Part shown: positions 56,726-64,000 of the stretch, piece by piece | Position numbering within the stretch: the stretch's first letter is position 1 | How the letters are laid out: each line of letters begins with the position of its first letter | Notes under the pieces: generated by a model | Told to the model about the DNA's origin: nothing | The model's database searches: none | Seen by the model: only the letters and a program-made list of their open reading frames with translations | Position numbers and translations under genes: made by a program | NCBI GenBank assembly: GCA_015501075.1 | Contig: JADNYJ010000013.1 | Coordinates: forward strand, 62,001-126,000 | Source of the DNA: Gymnopilus junonius | Taxonomy: Eukaryota; Basidiomycota; Agaricomycetes; Agaricales; Galerinaceae | Length of the DNA stretch: 64,000 nt | Direction: 5' to 3'

Positions 56726-58478
56726 GCAGGAAGGGGGATGTCGTCGACGGTCAAAGAGTGAAGGAGGCTTGTTGGAAAGTGGCCCGTTACCATGCCCGAT
56801 CACTAGCACTGCTTTCCCGGAACCTGCCTTTTTAGGGCCACAAATGGCCGCGTCCGTGTGTGTGGCAACACAAATGTCGGCTTGGCACCGTGCGGGGTTC
56901 CTATTTTTTTGGTCCCCACAACCTCCATCCGTGCAGCTCAGAAATCAGCTTAGAACTTGTCAACGTTTTATCTCGTCAGATCATCCTGCTTCGTTCATCT
57001 CATTCGCGCAGCAGGCGGCCAAAGTGGATCAAGCACCAGCTGGGCTCTGTACCCTGCCAGACACCGTCGGCGCTATAACAGCGAGTGCGGTACTCTCGGT
57101 AGCAACTCGGTAGACTGCCGTACTCGCTGTTGGTAGTAGGGTCCATGTAATTCTGGATGACCTCAACGGATCAGGCCCGGGCCCAGAACAAACTGCTGAT
57201 ATCATGATATTTACTGAATGAAATTTTAGCGTTGCAGGCTCTGTAAGCCGCGACTGCGCAGACGCTCGCAGGTAATCAAACAAGACAAATTTCAACACCA
57301 CTGTTTTGACATTGTAACCTCCACATCAAATCTCAAGATCTTCACAGTTGGTATTCATTTCGAGCAATGGCCATTGAACTGCGCGATTTGGATAGCGACG
57401 ACGACAATTTAAGATTATTGATATTATCATAAATGTAATATATAATGAATAAAATAACAATCCATCAGACAGACGCTAACCTCGCTGGCTCGAATCCCGT
57501 AGAACTCATACGAGTTCCACAGAAAATCGACCCAAACGTCCTCGAAACTCCGCGTAAAGCAAAGCTATGTTCTCAGTAGAACGAGGTAGCGCGCTTCTCA
57601 TCGAGTGGATTTGAAGAATGCGGCATTTGTAAAAATGCGAGACTCGGTCAGTTTCTGTAAACAGATCCTGATTGAGTATGTTCTAAAGGAACCCATAATG
57701 GGTCCGGCCCTCCTTATATACGGGCGCTGGGTGGTCCGTGCGTATATTCTCACGTGATTTTTCATTAATGGGCGCTATTTCCGTTTTAGGAAGTGTGTAG
57801 CATTTGCTACGTACAGCAGGTCCACCTGAGGTGTACCAGAGATCGGATTTGAGAGGTCCATCCGTAGTTTTAATTTAATGTACATCATGATGCATTGTTC
57901 AAATTTCAGCTTACCAAAAGTATACCATTGCAGTTTGGTCAACAACACAGCTGGCATTCTGGTTAATATTACGCAAATATTACACGCATGACCACGACGG
58001 GTACACTCCCATACTTTTAATTCTATTCTTTGTGCTATTGATGAACCTATTTTTGAAACATGTGGGAGTCATGGGATGAAGTAGAGGGGAAAATCATTGC
58101 ATCTAACTAGATCAGTTACACTGGGAACGATGCATGCATAATGGTATTGCTCAACTGGTCAATCTCGAGTCACATTGCCTCAACCAGTGCCCTAATTTTC
58201 ATATGTCAAACTATGTCAGACGCTATCAGCATTCATTGCGACACGTTCGCACACTTACACAGCAACTCACTGTTGACCCAAAAAGCTACTATTCGGTGGC
58301 AATAAAATCAAATTTCATGTTGTGGGCGTAGCACACGAGTAATCCTGATCAAATGGAAGACACGGCATGGAAAATCTTCACCCACAATTCGCAGATGGTA
58401 TCTGCAAGTTGACTGACGGAGTCCCGAAAGACTCTTCTTTTTGAAAAAACTCATGACAAATACCAAGTGGAGCAAAGG
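56726..58478. other. Intergenic region with an inverted repeat
   Basis: Between the NIPA start and the Cys-rich gene. A 55-base hairpin lies at 57077-57131. A small ORF at 57367 (MAIELRDLDSDDD) ends after 21 codons. No gene is supported. Confidence 0.4.
57077..57131. repeat. Imperfect inverted repeat (hairpin)
   Basis: Left arm AACAGCGAGTGCGGTACT at 57077-57094 and right arm TGCCGTACTCGCTGTT at 57116-57131 can pair over about 14 of 16 bases with a loop near 20. It lies 350 bases upstream of the NIPA start. Role unknown. Confidence 0.55.
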
Positions 58479-58485
58479 TATAAAG
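58479..58485 (+). promoter_or_regulatory. TATA box of the Cys-rich gene
   Basis: TATAAAG is 71 bases before the ATG at 58556, a good position for a strongly inducible small gene. Confidence 0.55.
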
Positions 58486-58555
58486 CTTGCATCGGTTTCT
58501 TCAAGTTGTTGATACACCCTTCTCCCCACTCATTACCATTGAAGCTGTCTACGAG

Positions 58556-58964
58556 ATGGTGAGTCCCGTTCCAATATGAGGTCTTTCCCCCTGATGGTTT
58601 CATAGTCGAACCTTGAGGCTACAAAAGCCACCAATACTTATGCTGTGGAAGAAATTATCGGCGCTAATGATGCGAAAGTTGATATTACCTTGGTCGGTAT
58701 CACAGATCCTGAACTCCCAAACACCAATCCTGCCCGAGCCATACCTGATGAAGGTTGCACTGATTGCGGCTGTGGTGGAGAGTGAGTTTCTGTATTGGTT
58801 GTTTGAAAACATCTTTGACAATTCTGTTGTTATACAGACCTGCTGATGTATGCGAATGCACACTCCCTTGCAAGTGCACTTTTCCATGCAGGTGCAAGGA
58901 TGGGGCATCTCCGGATGATGATCCCGAAACTTTGGTTTGCCATTGCTCCAAGACTTCTATGTGA
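58556..58964 (+). CDS. Cys-rich metallothionein-like protein
   Basis: Three exons, 58556-58558, 58606-58781 and 58838-58964, give 101 residues. The first coding exon is the ATG alone, followed by GTGAGT; exon 2 begins TCGAACCTT. The N-terminal 55 residues are acidic and soluble (EEIIGANDAKVDITLVGITDP). The rest is Cys-rich: CTDCGCGG, then CECTLPCKCTFPCRCKDG and CHCSK, about 11 Cys, many as C-x-C, typical of metal-binding metallothioneins. Fungal metallothioneins are usually 25-40 residues and all Cys, so the acidic leader domain is unusual. The two Cys blocks are split by the second intron. No signal peptide. Metal binding is inferred, and metal-responsive regulation is only a guess. Confidence 0.75.
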
Positions 58965-59049
58965 ACAAATACACGTTGTGCACAAAATTTCATTAAATTG
59001 TGTCCGTCCATTGTACAATAAATTTGATTCATTGTCTAGTATATGAAGC

Positions 59050-60386
59050 TCATAGCTGTAGCACAACAACTGTGGTATCGTCCACACGCTTACCGGGAAT
59101 TCCTTTGATTAATCTGCTGGCCATTTCCAACCCCTCATTCCCCCCCAGTGCATCCCATAGGAGGCTTAGGGCCAGATTGTCTATGCCTAGAGGAGTCGAT
59201 TTGGTAAGCCACATTTCAATGTCCCGCGATATGTCACTTCTATGCGAACGCCTAGAATATAAGTCGGAGAGCCCATCTGAGCATAGAATAAGCATAGGTG
59301 TGGTATCAGAGCTCAGTGAAGACAGGTCAACATGTTCGACTTCTGATATGTTAGAAAGATACGGGGGTGTAATGTTCCTGGACAAGAGGGCCCCGATGTT
59401 GTAATTCTCATGGAACGGAGGGGTCGAAAGGGCAAGTATACGCTCGGTATAGATAGGTGGGAGTTTGAACAGGGTGTCTCCAATCGCTGTATTAATTGCA
59501 CATCAGTAGAGTAAATGAATCAATAAATCTGTACAACCTCGTGTCAAAGTGATTAAGCCCAATGTCCTGCTCTGGACAATGCATTCTACTTCATCCGGAT
59601 GTTCGGACCTAATACGATTTGCCTCCGCTTCATTACTTGCATTATGGCGCTTGCTCAAGGTCTTCACCTCCCAATTTCCAACATCGTTCTTTGCACCAAG
59701 CACTAGTAGTATCGTCAGTTGAACAGGGTATGACTATATGTTTTTATTCTTACCGGCATCGCAATCACCGAGACTGGCAATGTGGAGAGACTTTGAAGGG
59801 TCGATTACAGCAACTATCGCTGTTGTACCTGTTCTGGCACGCATAATCTGAACAAATGAGTAACCGGTTTCTGGGTCTCTGATAACGGTCTTGATCTCAT
59901 CGCTAGAGAGCTTAGATATTTGGTCGGGTCCACCAGGAAAAAATTTACAAAAATCATCCTTGATTCGATCATCGACCTCAGATATGCACTGTACTAGAAT
60001 CCTTTCGATAGCTGATGTCAAAATAATGTCAGATGCTTCAATTTCAGATGTTAAAGAGGCCTTGATGATCCCGGGCAACGTCTCGACTACGAAATCGACG
60101 GCCTCATGGCCTGCGCCATGACCTAGTTGGCGGATCAATGACCTGCGCCTACAAGAAAATGCACAAGAACAGCACCATCAAAGACTCCTATAAATTTCCA
60201 ATTCCCGTTGGGAAGTTCCCATTCCTCGATCAGACAGCGGTCTTCAGTGGGATACTTGGTATTGCGAGGTTGGAAGGCAACAGTATGAGCGCCGCAGGTG
60301 ACACTCGCTGCGGACAATTGAGCTAGCTCTAAGCGAAGTGGAGTAGCTGAGGCAGTTAAATCCGATTGACTCTCAGATTGCAGCAT
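59050..60386 (-). CDS. PP2C-type Ser/Thr protein phosphatase
   Basis: Metal-dependent phosphatase of the PPM family. Four exons, 60176-60386, 59754-60122, 59538-59702 and 59050-59486, give 393 residues; ATG at 60384-60386. Motifs: YPTEDRCLIEEW (metal-binding Asp region), FIGVFDGHGAGHEAV restored across intron 1 (family DGHGG, here DGHGA), TGTTAIVAVI, LHIASLGDCDAVLG (family GDSRA position, with Cys for Ser), MLILCSDGLSDL and a C-terminal RVDDTTVVVLQL (family DNITVIVV). The metal ligands in DGHG, CSDGL and DDTT are present. No signal peptide. It is separated by 85 bases from the convergent Cys-rich gene. The substrate is unknown; mitochondrial PP2C-like or stress-pathway roles are possible. Confidence 0.92.
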
Positions 60387-61014
60387 TGAGATGAGAAGTA
60401 GTAGGGCTGACGGTGTAAATGATGATCTCAGAGCACATTGGAAAATCAGGAATCAGATTGAAATTCAGAACATAAATCAACATTCGATGACTGGCCACGT
60501 GAAGTAACAAATGATTATGTTTACCGCCAAACCTGGGAGAGGTTATATATCATATATCCTCGGCGCGCCTGACCAATCGGGCCTCGGAGCGGCAAAGTGG
60601 GTTTTTATTGGTTTCTCCATTACCTCCATGATGAACGCGCTATTCAGAGAAGCTCAAGAATAGCCTTCAAATCATAATTGAGGTCCTGTCTGCACTTCAT
60701 CGAAGCTCAACGTCTGGCCTCTTCTTCTACCAACTATATGTATGTACCTTGCCTAACCAAAAACCCTTGAATGACTGCACCAAACTATGTGTCATTGAAA
60801 GCCAGGGTCGCGCTGGCACTTGCCCATCGTCCTTATCGGACGGACAAAGTCCGCTGCAGACGGGTCACTGGGCGTTAGGCATCTATGATCCTGTTTCGTC
60901 TCGGTATTGAATAAGACGGCCTGGGCGGCGCACCCTTGGAAGTAAGTTAATTAACCCCAATGGATAATTAATATCCCAACTTCGTTTCTCTTGATTCAAC
61001 GGTTGACTCACACT
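60387..61014. promoter_or_regulatory. Divergent promoter region, PP2C and F-box-like gene
   Basis: A 628-base divergent gap. It has a CCAAT box (gaCCAATcgg at about 60571) and no clear TATA. No other gene recognised. Confidence 0.4.
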
Positions 61015-62018
61015 ATGGACAGCGAACCCAAGAAACAAGTCTTACTTCCCTATGAATTGGAACGCGACATTTTCGAGCTCGCAGCTAGAGCATTCCATAC
61101 GAAACAGTCAAGCTTTCCATCATCTCGAAATACGTACAGGAATGGTACGATTGTCTTTCGTGCCATGCCTCAATTTTTGTAGCACTCAAAGCTGATTCGA
61201 TTCGTCTCTAGGGTAGAAGCAGTGATATACGAGACTGTCATCCTAGATCTCCCAGCCTCAAGAACAGATCTCTTCCTCAGTACCTTCCTATCTCGCCCAG
61301 CTACTTCTTCGCAAAGAGAGTCAAGCGACTATACATCACCACCGTAGTACCCTTCCCCCAGGCACGAGCCATCGTAGCTGCATGCACAAATGCAACGGAC
61401 GTATCATGTTGGGCTGACCGTTCACGAACCGCGAAAATCTAGTTGGTGCCATCAACCCAGAGCGTACCCAGCGTCTTTCCGTCAAATTAAACGCACTGTG
61501 GGGTGTTTCATCCCTCAGGCCCTCTCAACAATTTACGCCCAGCCTCTTCCCCAACCTATCTCATCTTGAAATTGTCAACCCTCTAGGATCAAATTCGCGG
61601 GTCCAAATTGACTGGGATGGTCTAATTTCCTTCCTAAATTGACGCACCTCGCCCTTGGCCACCTCTGGATTCACTTCCACCTTGACTTCATCCCACAACT
61701 CGAAAGAATCCTTGCCGAATGTCCGGAATTAAAGGTTCTCCTCTTAATTTCGCACGACGTCCATTTCCTGATGCCCTGGCCAAGTCTGGTGTGCAGCGCG
61801 ATTATCGGGTGGTGGTAAAAGACGAGTTTCACAGTCCTATGACGCTTGTCGACTATTGGGACGCGATAAGGAAGGGTGGAATGGACTTTTGGAATATGAC
61901 TGAGAAGATGGTACGTTATTTTAATTTGGTTTTATCCTTGTGGTATTGATAAACTCTCATTAATCAGGTGCTCGAAAATGTACGGAAGTCGGGCGTGCAG
62001 GTACTTTCCAAGGCATGA
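61015..62018 (+). pseudogene. F-box/LRR-like gene with at least four frameshifts
   Basis: ATG at 61015 (MDSEPKKQVLLPYELERDIFELAARAF). Reading on needs a frame change near 61110 to give KLSIISKYVQEW, an intron (61144-61212) to VEAVIYETVILDLP, then changes near 61300 (into SYFFAKRVKRLYITTVV), 61630 (into LPKLTHLALGHLWIHFHL) and 61770 (into FPDALAKSGVQRDYRVV). A final intron (61911-61969) leads to VLENVRKSGVQVLSKA and a stop. Each change equals one missing base; the last three fall in CCC or TTT runs. The order of blocks matches the gene at 28515-29525. It is a pseudogene, or its sequence has homopolymer errors. Confidence 0.7.
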
Positions 62019-62133
62019 ATACTTTTCGGAGGAGGAAAAAGCATCGTGTATTGGCCGTCTGGTGCCGAGACTACCTATCTAAAATATCCTACTCTATTTG
62101 CACCTAATTGTACATCCTTCTACTTACATTCTC

Positions 62134-62921
62134 TCATACCCTCTCCATCCTCTTCAGCACCATACCCCTGACTCCACCTTCCCAATCATCCCAACAAAGC
62201 GAGAGAAAGACGCTGTCTCTTCCATCACCATCACCTCTTCCTCTGCCAGAGTCTATCTTCTTTCCCTTCTTGGTCTCCGAAAGGACCCATGTCCACCTTG
62301 AAACACCCTCCTTTACAAATCCCATCTTCTCAGCAGCCCTGATGCTCGGCTTGTTCAAAGGGCTCGCCTGCCATGCTGCACGCCGATAGCCAAGCCCACC
62401 TTGTGTGGCAGGTCCAAGACGTATTTGAGTAATAGGCCGATGGCATTGGCCGAGACAAAGGTCCTCTGAAACTCGGGTAGGATGACCACGGGGCCGATCT
62501 CGAGAGAAAGGTTCTGTGGAGACCCATGCAACCAACCAATCATACCCGCCAGACGTCCGTTTGGTATCTTCTTGCTCTCTAGTGACGATGGCGCAGGTGT
62601 TTTGGTCTTGTCAATGATCGCAAACACCACCGAGCTGGGGTCCTGTCTGATGAAACTCTCCAAGAAGAGAAGCAAGGACTCGAATGTTGGAAATGCGAAG
62701 GGAAGGTATTGTGCAAAGTCGGGGTCTTTGGACAACCCCTCATAGTAAACTTCGGCGTGTAGGGATGGGATGAAAGGAACCAGGTGGACGCGTTCTGATT
62801 CGAGGTTTGTAGGGACTGGAATGCTGCTATTGACGTCGAATTCGCCGGGCTCCGTCGTTAGTAGCCTAGAAATGTCCACTTCCGATTGCTTTGGGCCTTT
62901 GTAACTATTAATAAAGGACAT
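62134..62921 (-). CDS. GNAT-family N-acetyltransferase, one frameshift
   Basis: ATG at 62919-62921. The first frame (62355-62921) has the RimJ/GNAT layout: LESERVHLVPFIPSLHAEVYY, then NGRLAGMIGWLHGSPQNLSLEIGPVVILPEFQRTFVSANAIGLLLKY. The other frame continues LGYRRAAWQASPLNKPSIRAAEKMGFVKEG, the standard end with the N-A-S/A-E-K-x-G-F acetyl-CoA site, and ends at 62134. One missing G in the GG at about 62392 explains the break. A typical product is about 260 residues. It may acetylate N-termini or small molecules; the substrate is unknown. Confidence 0.82.
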
Positions 62922-63323
62922 TTCCTGTATAAATGGGTACTTCTGATGACAATTTTGTCGAAGGGTTTTATAGATTTTGGATTAGATCGGTTATCATCTG
63001 GTAAGTGAGTCACAACACCGTATGGACGCGCATAAGCTAAGATTCGTCATTGCCCACCCCTGATTGCAAAATGAACGGATGCCCGAAAAAATGCAAAGGG
63101 AAAAGATGTGAGTGATGTATGGCACTGCACAGAAGATATCCGAATGGTGAACTGTAGATGATTATATAGAGAAAAACTCTCCGAAATACCATAAGGAATA
63201 CTTAGACAACCAATAAACGAGATGCAGAGCAACAAAGCATAGAGAGAAAGAGAAAAATAATGCAAAAAAATCCAACAAGTCCCAGAACCGCCAAACCCAA
63301 GAAAAAATCAATCAAAGTACAGC
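62922..63323. other. Intergenic region
   Basis: Upstream of the GNAT gene and downstream of the Mio/SEA4 stop. No ORF of coding character and no repeat. Confidence 0.45.
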
Positions 63324-64000
63324 TCAGAATTCATCTGCACACCGGCACTGACAATCCGCTACAGGACAGATACCATGAGTCCTCCGCCCGTTTTCGCCAA
63401 TAAACCATTCTAAAATATGAACAGCATGTCCACCGTGTCGACATGTCTGGCAGATTACAATTGCATCGTCAAATGTATCTAAGGAAACCTTGAGGTTAAA
63501 ACAAGGAAAAGTAAGGAAGAACATGTGCCGACCTCTGTGATGCGTGTATCCAAGGTCAATTTCACGCGCAGCATCGTATATGATAGACAGCGTCATCAGA
63601 CACACAGAGCACCTAGGAAGTTCTCGGCTGCAATTGGCACAGGCAGTTGGCTAATCCAAATCAACGTATAGACGTCAGCAATCCACACCTCACAAGGGAA
63701 TCGAAGCATAAACTTACCTTTCCCTTTGGTTGCGCCTTGTTCAAATTACTGACAGGCTTATTGCAATAATGACACCTTATCAAGATCTGCCGCGGGGCCC
63801 AATCCTCTACACTGACACCCATCTTACCACCACTTAGTCCCTCTCCACTCTGGGCAGCCTCGCTCAAAATCTGACCTCTCTCGATGTCAAATCCAACCCT
63901 CAAATGATGCAGCCTCCACCCATCCAACAAATCCCTATATGACTCCCTCCACCTCTCAACCCTCCTATCCCAAAACCTGCTCGGAGACACATACGCACTC
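63324..64000 (-). CDS. GATOR2/SEACAT subunit Mio/SEA4, C-terminus only (gene continues past the right edge)
   Basis: The window holds the C-terminal zinc-binding end of Mio/SEA4, a WD-repeat protein of the SEA complex that activates TORC1 at the vacuole. Exons: about 63324-63480, 63533-63650 and 63718-64000 (open to the edge). Blocks: RVGFDIERGQILSEA, RQILIRCHYCNKPVSN, then PTACANCSRELPRCSVCLM, and VICQTCRHGGHAVHILEWF with ICPVADCQCRC. These Cys/His pairs match the MIOS/SEA4 RING-like end (the WC..CRHGGH..H and CPV..C.C.C pattern). The intron between 63651 and 63717 uses GTAAGT. The WD repeats lie outside the window. Confidence 0.88.

Noticed and set aside
57490..57520. Sequence GGCTCGAATCCC resembling a tRNA T-arm
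   Set aside because: The flanking bases do not form the T-stem or an acceptor stem, and no D-arm or anticodon arm is found.
1..64000. CRISPR array, secondary-metabolite cluster or virus-derived region
   Set aside because: No spaced direct repeats, no NRPS, PKS, terpene synthase or P450 core genes, and no viral genes were seen.

Overview
The window is nuclear DNA of a filamentous basidiomycete, most likely an agaricomycete. The reasons are dense genes on both strands, many introns of about 35-65 bases with GT..AG ends, short intergenic gaps, and an expanded family of F-box proteins beside single-copy eukaryotic housekeeping genes. I see no bacterial or viral genes, rRNA, tRNA or CRISPR array. 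The species cannot be named from the sequence alone.

Layout. 1-3768 (-): SF3B3/RSE1, a U2 snRNP spliceosome subunit, cut by the left edge. 4211-4891 (+): orotate phosphoribosyltransferase (URA5), divergent from SF3B3. 5549-7476 (-): an F-box-like protein. 8035-9037 (-): a small secreted beta-sandwich protein, with a decayed partial copy at 11964-12098. 10231-11804 (+): a frameshifted F-box gene. 12715-14323 (+): NKAP-type splicing factor, frameshifted. 14509-15302 (-): glyoxalase I. 15757-17249 (+): a P-loop GTPase with a tiny exon inside its Walker A motif. 17518-19759 (-): an unassigned multipass membrane protein. 20189-22198 (-): an 11-exon beta-trefoil-like protein. 23263-26239 (-): a Ser-rich nuclear-type protein. 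26240-28514: unassigned sequence with degenerate repeats. 28515-29525 (+) and 61015-62018 (+): two paralogous, broken F-box/LRR-like genes. 30232-32956 (+): the RNA exonuclease REX1.

The middle holds a hAT-like miniature element (33132-33490) with an 8-base target duplication, a secreted beta-propeller protein (34989-36727, +), and a tandem array of four F-box genes on the minus strand (36882-44417). That array runs from nearly intact to clearly decayed and carries a second candidate miniature element (41036-41314). The right third holds an Ariadne RBR ubiquitin ligase (44884-47112, -), a single-pass surface protein (48664-50642, -), a 2.9 kb gene-poor stretch, a NIPA magnesium transporter (53510-56725, -), a Cys-rich metallothionein-like protein (58556-58964, +), a PP2C phosphatase (59050-60386, -), a frameshifted GNAT acetyltransferase (62134-62921, -) and the C-terminus of the GATOR2/SEA subunit Mio/SEA4 (63324-64000, -).

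How the parts relate. This looks like ordinary chromosomal neighbourhood rather than a biosynthetic cluster. Splicing and RNA-processing genes (SF3B3, NKAP, REX1) and ubiquitin-system genes (the F-box array and the Ariadne ligase) recur, but nothing shows co-regulation. The most distinctive signals are: (a) single-base frameshifts in fast-evolving families and in NKAP, often in short homopolymers, so either a base-calling problem or real decay; (b) an F-box family with a conserved short Cys motif ahead of the F-box; (c) 6-base and 11-base micro-exons and probable GC-AG introns. All exon models were built by hand from splice signals and reading frames, without transcript data.
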